In this document: one piece after another, positions 45,349 through 56,400 of the stretch | Numbering within the stretch: position 1 is the stretch's first letter | Layout: the number at the start of each line of letters is the position of its first letter | Assembly (NCBI GenBank): GCA_936450465.1 | Contig: OW388301.1 | Location: forward strand, 20,813,523 to 20,877,522 | Origin: Gibbula magus | Taxonomy: Eukaryota; Mollusca; Gastropoda; Trochida; Trochidae | Length of the DNA: 64,000 bases | Reading direction: 5' to 3' | Notes under the pieces: model-generated | The model's database searches: none | The model's input: the letters and a program-made list of their open reading frames with translations, nothing else | Told to the model about the DNA's origin: nothing | Translations under genes and position numbers: made by a program

Positions 45349-45924
45349 CATCCTCGATAATCCAGCGCTATTGTTCCGATAAATCTACACACAAGCGCTG
45401 GAAAACAGTAAGGGTATTTATCCTTAACCTAGTTACCTCCCTTCGCAATGACTCAGCGAAACGCTTGCTTTCTAACAACCAATGAGATCACTTGAAATCA
45501 AGGGTGAAATAACAAGCATTCTCGTGTCAGGATCTTGGCTTTCGCAGATGATTGGGAACGCCTGGTAGCACAGGGATTTTAATCATTTACCTCCACCCGT
45601 TTTGATGGACATGAATACACCCTTCTTCTCGTACAGACTTCTTAAAACTTTCTTTTGGGTTTCTGTCAGGTTTCCTACGCTGAATTTGTTACAAACTTTA
45701 TCGTAATCGAGTGAGTCGGCCGCCGCCATATTTGTTTCTATAAACAACGGTAGTGATGCGTTTTGATTGGTCGAGTTGTTTACGAAGATAGTGTCTGCGT
45801 TTCGTTTCTGATTGGATAACATGGACCCAAGAGGAGGTAACTAGGTTAGGGATAAATACCCTTACTGTTTTCCAGCGCTTGTGTGTAGATTTATCGGAAC
45901 AATAGCGCTGGATTATCGAGGATG
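45349..45924. mobile_element. Mutator-like element (MULE-type MITE) in LINE copy A
   Basis: 576 bp with about 93-bp near-perfect inverted ends (CATCCTCGATAATCCAGCGC on the left, its complement at 45905-45924). Flanking 9-bp duplications are GGCACAATG (45340-45348) and GGCACATTG (45925-45933), with one mismatch. The LINE frame continues across the insertion. Long inverted ends with a 9-bp duplication are typical of Mutator-like elements. The interior carries a helicase fragment. Confidence 0.8.
45481..45729 (-). pseudogene. RecQ-family helicase N-terminal fragment inside MULE-type element
   Basis: On the minus strand, ATG at 45727-45729 opens MAAADSLDYDKVCNKF, followed by LTETQKKVLRSLYEKKG and the Walker A start IKTGGGK. 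Then comes TGA (45583-45585), and the same frame continues with SLCYQAFPII and, about 14 residues on, LVISPLIS. This order (Q motif, TGxGKS-LCYQ, LVISPL) is that of RecQ-type helicase motifs 0, I and Ia. An in-frame 9-base insertion, TGATTAAAA, separates the Walker A Lys and Ser codons. Later motifs (DExH, III-VI) are absent, so it cannot encode a helicase. Confidence 0.7.
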
Positions 45925-48245
45925 GGCACATTGCTACTATTGTGCCTATCCCAAAACCTGGGAAGGATCATACAGACCCTTCCAACTACCGTCCTTTAGC
46001 CTTAACAAGTTGTGTATGTAAAACTATGGAACGGATGATCAATGATCGTCTTCTTTGGTACTTGGAAACTAATAAATTACTAACTGATATTCAATGTGGT
46101 TTCCGCAAACAACGCAGTACCACTGATCATCTTGTCCGTTTAGAATCATTTATTCGTGATGCATTTATTAACAAACAACTTGCTGTGTCTATCTTTTACG
46201 ACTTAGAAAAAGCTTATGACACTACATGGAAGCATGGCATCCTAAAAGATTTATGTGAATTTGGCTTGCGAGGTCGTATGCCTCATTTTATATCTATTTT
46301 TTTACATGACCGCCAATTTAAAGTGCGCGTGGGTTCCACCCTTTCTGATTTCTTTGATCAAGAAATGGGTGTCCCACAGGTAGCATTTTATCTGTGACAT
46401 TATTTAGCATTAAAATCAACAGCTTGGCTAAAGTCTTAAATGACCATACTGATGGTTCACTTTTTGTAGACGATTTTGGAGTTTCCTGCAGAGGCAAAAA
46501 TATCCCATCAATCGAGCGCCAATTGCAGCTCTGCCTCAATAAAATACACAAATGGTCGTTGGAAAACGGCTTCAAATTGTCCAAAGCTAAAACATCTTAT
46601 GTGCATTTTTGCAATATACGCAAAATGCACAAAGATCAAGAACTATTTCTGGATAAAACTCCAATCAAAGTCGTTCCTGTGGCCAAGTTTCTTGGTCTTA
46701 CTTTTGACAGCAAATTATCATTTATCCCGCATATTAAAAACCTAAAAGCTAAATGCTTAAAGGCATTAGACCTTTTAAAGTTCGTTTCAAACAATAAATG
46801 GGGTGGAGATGATCACTCACTCCAAACTGGATTATGGATCCATAATATATGGATATGCCCGCCCCTCATATATCAAAATGCTAGATACAATCCACCACCA
46901 GGGTCTCAGGCTTTGTCTTGGGGCCTTCAGAACTTCACCTGTTGAAAGCCTTTACGTTGAAGCTGATGAGCCATCTCTTGAAGATCGGCGCATCAAGCTA
47001 GCACTTCAATATATAACCAAATTAAAATCTAATCCTTCTAATCCTGAATACAACTGCGTATTCTATCTAGAATACCAGCAGTTGTATAACTCCAAACCTA
47101 AAGCAATTCAACCACTCGGTATCAGACTTCAACAACATGTTGAAGATTCTGATATCGACCTAACAACAATAGCAGAGCACGGTCTGTTTGCCACTCCGCC
47201 ATGGCAGCTGGTCAGGCCCCGTGTCAATCTCTCTTTATCTACCCATAAAAAAGCAAATACAGACCAATTAATATTTCAACAGGCATTTTTTTAACTACGT
47301 GATTTTTCGCAGATTATAAACCAATTTACACTGACGGTTCTAAGGATGGACCCACAGTTGCAGCAGCAACTGTGACTCCTTCAACAACATATGCTTCAAG
47401 GCTGCATGATTGCAGCAGCATCTTTACTGCAGAAGCTAAGGCCATTCTTAAGGCTGTCCATCACATTAAAAACTCAACTCCCAATAATTATATTATTTTT
47501 TCCGATTCACTTTCTTGCCTACAAGCAATTTAAAACTGTAAGAGTGATCACTCAATTATCAGGGATATTTTATTACTTCATAATTCTTGTCTCCAATGCG
47601 ACATCGTCTTCTGCTGGCATCCATATGGGTATAAGAGGTATTAACAAAGCTGACTCGTCAGCTAAATCAGCATTAAACCTCAAACATATTTCTCCCACTA
47701 AAGTGCCATATACGGATTCTAAACCTGCTATTAAATCTTACATGAAACAACGTTGGAAGTCCCAATGGGACCAACAACATCATAACAAACTTCACACTAT
47801 TCAACCTCATTTAGGTTACAAATCTCTATCCTCTTTTACCCGGCAGGAAGCTTGTGTCCTACGACGATGTCGTATTGGACACAGTCATCTTACACACTCA
47901 TATCTTTTAAAGGGGGAAGATCCCCCGCTATGTATACCCTGTCAGTGTCCTCTCACAATCAAACACATTATATGTGAGTGTTGGGACACTGCACATATCA
48001 GGGAAACTTTTTGTCCTTCTATTTCAATCAATCAAGTTTTTACTCATTTCGGTGAGCATCGTGTTTTAGATTTTTTAAAGGCTATACACCTTATTGACAA
48101 ATTGTTAATTTTAACTTTTCATTACTAGCTTTTATTCAACTTGTGATAATACGCTGATGTTTTTGCGGCTTTTGTGCCGATTTCTGGTTTTCAATTGCAA
48201 AACAAAACAAAACAAAACAAAACGCGACAAAAAGGCCGTTAAACA

Positions 48246-48570
48246 TCAGAAAATAAATAGCCTAAATATTATTTCATTTGAACCTGAAATGGTGTTAGAT
48301 TCATCAACTGTAGTGCTGAACATTGTATGAGTACTGTTATTTTGGGGGGGGGGGGGGGGACATATGGCCAAATTGTATCGCGAAATGGGTATACTTCGTG
48401 GTATATAAATGTTCCACTGTATGCATATATAAAACCTCAAAGACAAACAAAATGTTAGAGTGACATGCTGCCACTTAGCTGAAAGGTATCAATTTCGAGT
48501 ACTCGAGTCCGAGTCGAATCCAACCCCTCGAGTACTCGAGTCCAATATTTAGGACCCGTGGAAGCCCTAA
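48246..48570. mobile_element. hAT-type element 3' fragment (copy B)
   Basis: From AAAATAAATAGCCTAAATAT through 16 G to GGACCCGTGGAAGCCCTA; the 5' two thirds are missing. It is fused directly to the LINE 3' end at CATCAG. Confidence 0.8.
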
Positions 48571-48668
48571 AAGAATGTACTCTCAACTACCTAAGATATC
48601 GCTTGTATATACATGTATGTACTATAGGCCTGTGGCCTTTTAAGTGCAAATAAAGATTGATTGACATT
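48571..48668 (+). mobile_element. LINE 3' end with GATTGATTGA tail
   Basis: AAAGAATGTACTCTCAACTA to GCAAATAAAGATTGATTGAC, a short-repeat tail typical of L2/CR1-type 3' ends. The same piece is at 54032-54130 and 57890-57985. Confidence 0.55.
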
Positions 48669-48673
48669 TTATA

Positions 48674-50800
48674 GTGGAAAATGTTATGAATTATCACCAC
48701 TTTGATTCGAAATTTACGAAGAATAAGTACTCTCATAGCAGGTGTTCACGGCTATACCAGGTGTTCATGAACACCCAGTATGCATCATGATCACCTCTGT
48801 GCGTTCATCACATAAAAAGCAACTTAAGTTAGTATGAAAAATGAACACCAAAATGAAACAAAGGAGCCAGTGTGTAAGAAGATTTACAGATCTGTGTCAT
48901 CATGTGAGAGTCTGAAATAGTCGGCAAATCACATCACTGAGCTGAACAGCACACTGCCTCAGCAATTCCTTGAAGGCAGTTTGGGACGCAGGTTTTCATA
49001 ATGTTAATTTTCAGAAAAGCATTTTTCACACTGTCTACAAAGATCTCAATCCGGTCTTCATTCTTACAACTTGATTTCAAATTTCAACTTGAAGGTAAAT
49101 GTTGACTTGAAAGATTGTCTTTAATAAAAACTGTTAGTATAGATTTCAGTATTGATGTGATACAGATTTGGTGAACAGTTCACTGGGGACCAAATAAAAA
49201 TCTTGTCAAAGAGCAGCTTTAACATGACTGTATCCAAACGAAGAGAATGCAATATGCGCAAAATGCACCAAGATCCAGAACTATTTCTGGATAAAACTCC
49301 AATCAAAGTCGTTCCTGTGGCCAAGTTTCTTGGTCTTACTTTTGACAGCAAATTACCATAATAAATGGGGTCGAGATGAAGAAACTCTTCTTCATCTCTA
49401 TCGATCACTCATCCGCTCCAAACTGGATTATGGATCCATAATATATGGATCTGCCCGCCCCTCATATATCAACATGCTATATACAGTCTCAGGCTTTGTC
49501 TTGGGGCCTTCAGAACTTCACCTGTTGAAAGCCTTTACGTTGAAGCTGATAAGCCATCTCTTGAAGATCGGCGCATCAAGCTAGCACTTCAATATATAAC
49601 CAAATTAAAATATAACCCTTCTAATCCTGAATACAACTGCGTATTCTATCCAGAATACCAGCAGTTGTATAATTCCAACCTAAAGCAATTCAACCACTCG
49701 GTATCAGACTTCAACAACATGTTGAAGATTCTGATATCGACCTAACAACAATAGCAGAGCACGGTCTGTTTGCCACTCCGCCATGGCAGCTGGTCAGGCC
49801 CCGTGTCAACCTCTCTTTATCTACTCATAAAAAAGCAAATACAGACCAATTAATATTTCAACAGGCATTTTTTGAACTACGTGATTTTTTCGCAGATTAT
49901 AAACCAATTTACAATGCATGACGGTTCTAAGGATGGCCCCACAGTTGCACCAGCAACTGTGACTCCTTCAACAACATATGCTTCAAGGCTGCATGATGGC
50001 AGCAGCATCTTTACTGCAGAAGCTAAGGCCATTCTTAAGGCCGTCCATCACATTAAAAACTCAACTCCCAATAATTACATTATTTTTACTGATTCACTTT
50101 CTTGTCTACAAGCAATTAAAAATGTAAGAGTGATCACCCAATTATCAGGGATATTTTATTACTTCATAATTCTTGTCTCCAATGCGACAACGTCTTCTGC
50201 TGGCATCCATATGGGTATAAGAGGTATTAACAAAGCTGACTCGTCAGCTAAATCAGCATTAAACCTCAAACATATTTCTCCCACTAAAGTGCCATATACG
50301 GATTCTAAACCTGCTATTAAATCTTACATGAAACAACGTTGGGAGTCCCAATGGGACCAACAACATCATAACAAACTTCACACTATTCAACCTCATTTAG
50401 GTTACAAATCTCTATCCTCTTTTACTCGTATTGAACACTCTCATCTTACACACTCATATCTTTTAAAAGGGGAAGATCCCCCGGTATTTATACCCTGTCA
50501 GTGTCCTCTCACAATCAAACACATTCTATGTGAGTGTTGGGACACTGCACATATCAGGGAAACTTTTTATCCTTCTATTTCAATCAATCAAGTTTTTACT
50601 CATTTCAGTGAGCATCGTGTTTTAGATTTTTTAAAGGCTATACACCTTATTGACAAATTGTAAATTTTAACTTTTCATTTTCACCTTTATTCAAATTGTG
50701 ATAATACTCTGATGTTTTTGCGGCCTTCGTACCGTGTTCTGGTTTTCGATTGCAAAACAAAACAAAACGCGACAAAAAGGCCGTTAAAACATCAGCAAAT
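48674..50800 (+). pseudogene. LINE copy B unit, RT deleted
   Basis: A 570-bp leader shared with 42.46 kb joins LINE sequence at about 49247 (CGCAAAATGCACCAAGATCC), just after the RT catalytic region, so the palm is gone. The RNase H-like frame 49872-50663 starts MHDGSKDGPTV after a 4-base change relative to copy A and keeps FTDSLSCLQAIKN. The G-N-x-x-AD box reads GINKADSSAK. The terminal Cys motif is altered (VFIPC for LCIPC), and a 12-residue block (QEACVLRRCRIG) is missing. It is the most divergent of copies B-D. Confidence 0.75.
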
Positions 50801-51538
50801 TATCTTAACATTGTTCAAAGCTTATCTCAAATGTATAAAGAATATTATTTATGAAAAAGATTTAATTGCCTTTCAAAAATCTAAAATTCTATGTTGTCCG
50901 AATTGACTAAAATCTTGAGAATTATAAATATTAGGGTAAACATTTTCCCTGATATATGCAGTGTCCTAACATTTACACAGGATGTGTTTGATTATGAGGG
51001 GACATTGCTACATTAGTCAGTGATATAAGATGCACACAGTTAACAGCATTTCAATGATATACATTTCTATCTATTTCAATCGTTCCGGATGCGGCTGTAT
51101 GGGTGTTATAATATAACATTTGTTATCAGCCCAAGAACCATCCCTGGGGCTGATGCAGGATGCGATTTGATGTGATAATAAGTCGACAAAATTTTGAAAA
51201 ATAGATTTTTAAAAATACATTTGATGAACTTGATGTACAAGAATAGAGGTCCGGCAGTCAGCCCTTGTGACCGGGAAAGTGCGTCCATAGAAAATATGTT
51301 TGTTCATGGTGAACCCTATGGGTATATACTTGACGAAACTGAATGATGACACTTAGTCATCATTGAGCATTTTGAATAATTAATGTTTGAATTAGATAGG
51401 GTACACTCGTGATTTCAGTTATCCAGACACATCAAGTAATGATATTTTAGTCTTCAAAAATGAAAAAATGAAATAAAATAAAGGCAGTTATATATCGATT
51501 GTTTTCTATTAGTATTATGAAAATAAGTACATTTTATG
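50801..51538. repeat. Spacer duplicated at 56.29-56.40 and 57.98-58.60 kb
   Basis: TCTCAAATGTATAAAGAATA, TTGTCCGAATTGACTAAAAT and the following 600 bp recur downstream of copy D, where they are split by an insertion after GAATTGACTA. Confidence 0.75.
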
Positions 51539-53697
51539 GTGGAAAATGTTATGAATTATCACCACTTTGATTCGAAATTTACGAAGAATAAGTACTCTCA
51601 TAGCAGGTGTTCACGGCTATACCAGGTGTTCATGAACACCCAGTATGCATCATGATCACCTCTGTGCGTTCATCACATAAAAAGCAACTTAAGTTAGTAT
51701 GAAAAATGAACACCAAAATGAAACAAAGGAGCCAGTGTGTAAGAAGATTTACAGATCTGTGTCATCATGTGAGAGTCTGAAATAGTCGGCAAATCACATC
51801 ACTGAGCTGAACAGCACACTGCCTCAGCAATTCCTTGAAGGCAGTTTGGGACGCAGGTTTTCATAATGTTAATTTTCAGAAAAGCATTTTTCACACTGTC
51901 TACAAAGATCTCAATCCGGTCTTCATTCTTACAACTTGATTTCAAATTTCAACTTGAAGGTAAATGTTGACTTGAAAGATTGTCTTTAATAAAAACTGTT
52001 AGTATAGATTTCAGTATTGATGTGATACAGATTTGGTGAACAGTTCACTGGGGACCAAATAAAAATCTTGTCAAAGAGCAGCTTTAACATGACTGTATCC
52101 AAACGAAGAGAATGCAATATGCGCAAAATGCACCAAGATCCAGAACTATTTCTGGATAAAACTCCAATCAAAGTCGTTCCTGTGGCCAAGTTTCTTGGTC
52201 TTACTTTTGACAGCAAATTACCATAATAAATGGGGTCGAGATGAAGAAACTCTTCTTCATCTCTATCGATCACTCATCCGCTCCAAACTGGATTATGGAT
52301 CCATAATATATGGATCTGCCCGCCCCTCATATATCAACATGCTATATACAGTCTCAGGCTTTGTCTTGGGGCCTTCAGAACTTCACCTGTTGAAAGCCTT
52401 TACGTTGAAGCTGATAAGCCATCTCTTGAAGATCGGCGCATCAAGCTAGCACTTCAATATATAACCAAATTAAAATATAACCCTTTTAATCCTGAATACA
52501 ACTGCGTATTCTATCCAGAATACCAGCAGTTGTATAATTCCAACCTAAAGCAATTCAACCACTCGGTATCAGACTTCAACAACATGTTGAAGATTCTGAT
52601 ATCGACCTAACAACAAAAGCAGAGCACGGTCTGTTTGCCACTCCGCCATGGCAGCTGGTCAGGCCCCGTGTCAACCTCTCTTTATCTACTCATAAAAAAG
52701 CAAATACAGACCAATTAATATTTCAACAGGCATTTTTTGAACTACGTGATTTTTTCGCAGATTATAAACCAATTTACAATGCATGACGGTTCTAAGGATG
52801 GCCCCACAGTTGCACCAGCAACTGTGACTCCTTCAACAACATATGCTTCAAGGCTGCATGATGGCAGCAGCATCTTTACTGCAGAAGCTAAGGCCATTCT
52901 TAAGGCCGTCCATCACATTAAAAACTCAACTCCCAATAATTACATTATTTTTACTGATTCACTTTCTTGTCTACAAGCAATTAAAAATGTAAGAGTGATC
53001 ACCCAATTATCAGGGATATTTTATTACTTCATAATTCTTGTCTCCAATGCGACAACGTCTTCTGCTGGCATCCATATGGGTATAAGAGGTATTAACAAAG
53101 CTGACTCGTCAGCTAAATCAGCATTAAACCTCAAACATATTTCTCCCACTAAAGTGCCATATACGGATTCTAAACCTGCTATTAAATCTTACATGAAACA
53201 ACGTTGGAAGTCCCAATGGGACCAACAACATCATAACAAACTTCACACTATTCAACCTCATTTAGGTTACAAATCTCTATCCTCTTTTACCCGGCAGGAA
53301 GCTTGTGTCCTACGACGATGTCGTATTGGACACAGTCATCTTACACACTCATATCTTTTAAAGGGGGAAGATCCCCCGCTATGTATACCCTGTCAGTGTC
53401 CTCTCACAATCAAACACATTATATGTGAGTGTTGGGACACTGCACATATCAGGGAAACTTTTTGTCCTTCTATTTCAATCAATCAAGTTTTTACTCATTT
53501 CGGTGAGCATCGTGTTTTAGATTTTTTAAAGGCTATACACCTTATTGACAAATTGTTAATTTTAACTTTTCATTACTAGCTTTTATTCAACTTGTGATAA
53601 TACGCTGATGTTTTTGCGGCTTTTGTGCCGATTTCTGGTTTTCAATTGCAAAACAAAACAAAACAAAACAAAACGCGACAAAAAGGCCGTTAAACAT
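51539..53697 (+). pseudogene. LINE copy C unit, RT deleted
   Basis: Same structure as copy B, with the leader joining LINE sequence at about 52112. The 280-codon RNase H-like frame is 52737-53579. It keeps the terminal CIPCQCPLTIKHIICEC motif and the QEACVLRRCRIG block. It is nearly identical to copy D. Confidence 0.8.
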
Positions 53698-54031
53698 CAG
53701 AAAATAAATAGCCTAAATATTATTTCATTTGAACCTGAAATGGTGTTAGATTCATCAACTGTAGTGCTGAACATTGTATGAGTACTGTTATTTTGGGGGG
53801 GGGGGGGGGGGGGGGGGGGGGACATATGGCCATATTGTATCGCGAAATGGGTATACTTCGTGGTATATCAATGTTCCACTGTATGCATATATAAAACCTC
53901 AAAGACAAACAAAATGTTAGAGTGACATGCTGCCACTTAGCTGAAAGGTATCAATTTCGAGTACTCGAGTCCGAGTCGAATCCAACCCCTCGAGTACTCG
54001 AGTCCAATATTTAGGACCCGTGGAAGCCCTA
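53698..54031. mobile_element. hAT-type element 3' fragment (copy C)
   Basis: Same junction to the LINE end (CATCAG then AAAATAAATAGCC) as at 48246, with 27 G at 53795-53821. Confidence 0.8.
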
Positions 54032-54135
54032 AAAGAATGTACTCTCAACTACCTAAGATATCGCTTGTATATACATGTATGTACTATAGGCCTGTGGCCT
54101 TTTAAGTGCAAATAAAGATTGATTGACATTTTATA

Positions 54136-56292
54136 GTGGAAAATGTTATGAATTATCACCACTTTGATTCGAAATTTACGAAGAATAAGTACTCTCATAG
54201 CAGGTGTTCACGGCTATACCAGGTGTTCATGAACACCCAGTATGCATCATGATCACCTCTGTGCGTTCATCACATAAAAAGCAACTTAAGTTAGTATGAA
54301 AAATGAACACCAAAATGAAACAAAGGAGCCAGTGTGTAAGAAGATTTACAGATCTGTGTCATCATGTGAGAGTCTGAAATAGTCGGCAAATCACATCACT
54401 GAGCTGAACAGCACACTGCCTCAGCAATTCCTTGAAGGCAGTTTGGGACGCAGGTTTTCATAATGTTAATTTTCAGAAAAGCATTTTTCACACTGTCTAC
54501 AAAGATCTCAATCCGGTCTTCATTCTTACAACTTGATTTCAAATTTCAACTTGAAGGTAAATGTTGACTTGAAAGATTGTCTTTAATAAAAACTGTTAGT
54601 ATAGATTTCAGTATTGATGTGATACAGATTTGGTGAACAGTTCACTGGGGACCAAATAAAAATCTTGTCAAAGAGCAGCTTTAACATGACTGTATCCAAA
54701 CGAAGAGAATGCAATATGCGCAAAATGCACCAAGATCCAGAACTATTTCTGGATAAAACTCCAATCAAAGTCGTTCCTGTGGCCAAGTTTCTTGGTCTTA
54801 CTTTTGACAGCAAATTACCATAATAAATGGGGTCGAGATGAAGAAACTCTTCTTCATCTCTATCGATCACTCATCCGCTCCAAACTGGATTATGGATCCA
54901 TAATATATGGATCTGCCCGCCCCTCATATATCAACATGCTATATACAGTCTCAGGCTTTGTCTTGGGGCCTTCAGAACTTCACCTGTTGAAAGCCTTTAC
55001 GTTGAAGCTGATAAGCCATCTCTTGAAGATCGGCGCATCAAGCTAGCACTTCAATATATAACCAAATTAAAATATAACCCTTCTAATCCTGAATACAACT
55101 GCGTATTCTATCCAGAATACCAGCAGTTGTATAATTCCAACCTAAAGCAATTCAACCACTCGGTATCAGACTTCAACAACATGTTGAAGATTCTGATATC
55201 GACCTAACAACAATAGCAGAGCACGGTCTGTTTGCCACTCCGCCATGGCAGCTGGTCAGGCCCCGTGTCAACCTCTCTTTATCTACTCATAAAAAAGCAA
55301 ATACAGACCAATTAATATTTCAACAGGCATTTTTTGAACTACGTGATTTTTTCGCAGATTATAAACCAATTTACAATGCATGACGGTTCTAAGGATGGCC
55401 CCACAGTTGCACCAGCAACTGTGACTCCTTCAACAACATATGCTTCAAGGCTGCATGATGGCAGCAGCATCTTTACTGCAGAAGCTAAGGCCATTCTTAA
55501 GGCCGTCCATCACATTAAAAACTCAACTCCCAATAATTACATTATTTTTACTGATTCACTTTCTTGTCTACAAGCAATTAAAAATGTAAGAGTGATCACC
55601 CAATTATCAGGGATATTTTATTACTTCATAATTCTTGTCTCCAATGCGACAACGTCTTCTGCTGGCATCCATATGGGTATAAGAGGTATTAACAAAGCTG
55701 ACTCGTCAGCTAAATCAGCATTAAACCTCAAACATATTTCTCCCACTAAAGTGCCATATACGGATTCTAAACCTGCTATTAAATCTTACATGAAACAACG
55801 TTGGAAGTCCCAATGGGACCAACAACATCATAACAAACTTCACACTATTCAACCTCATTTAGGTTACAAATCTCTATCCTCTTTTACCCGGCAGGAAGCT
55901 TGTGTCCTACGACGATGTCGTATTGGACACAGTCATCTTACACACTCATATCTTTTAAAGGGGGAAGATCCCCCGCTATGTATACCCTGTCAGTGTCCTC
56001 TCACAATCAAACACATTATATGTGAGTGTTGGGACACTGCACATATCAGGGAAACTTTTTGTCATTCTATTTCAATCAATCAAGTTTTTACTCATTTCGG
56101 TGAGCATCGTGTTTTAGATTTTTTAAAGGCTATACACCTTATTGACAAATTGTTAATTTTAACTTTTCATTACTAGCTTTTATTCAACTTGTGATAATAC
56201 GCTGATGTTTTTGCGGCTTTTGTGCCGATTTCTGGTTTTCAATTGCAAAACAAAACAAAACAAAACAAAACGCGACAAAAAGGCCGTTAAAC
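54136..56292 (+). pseudogene. LINE copy D unit, RT deleted
   Basis: RNase H-like frame 55334-56176 (280 codons). It differs from copy C at only a few positions seen by eye, for example Pro to His in FCHSISINQVF. The 3' AAAACAAAAC tract and GGCCGTTAAACATCAG are intact and run into the 50.8 kb spacer sequence. Confidence 0.8.
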
Positions 56293-56400
56293 ATCAGCAA
56301 ATTGTTCGAAGCTTATCTCAAATGTATAAAGAATATTATTTATGAAAAAGGTTTAATTGCCTTTAAAAAATCTAAAATTCTATGTTGTCCGAATTGACTA

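Larger units (their letters stand above)
44947..48241 (+). pseudogene. LINE copy A: RT and RNase H, I/Nimb-like, broken
   Basis: The 44947-45348 segment encodes the pre-palm linker in shifting frames. After a Mutator-like insertion the RT runs 45934-46400 (IPKPGKDHTDPSNYRPLALT, then FYDLEKAYDTTW with the first catalytic Asp) to MGVPQ. There a missing base shifts the frame, which resumes with LFVDDFG (46460-46480), the catalytic F-x-DD box. The C-terminal part contains an RNase H-like start (47325-47345, TDGSKDG after KPI) and, near 47940-48000, C-x2-C-x7-H-x4-C (CIPCQCPLTIKHIICEC). RT plus RNase H plus a terminal CCHC points to the I/Nimb group. Several frameshifts mean it cannot be active. 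The 3' end is an AAAACAAAACAAAAC tract and GGCCGTTAAACATCAG. Confidence 0.8.
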
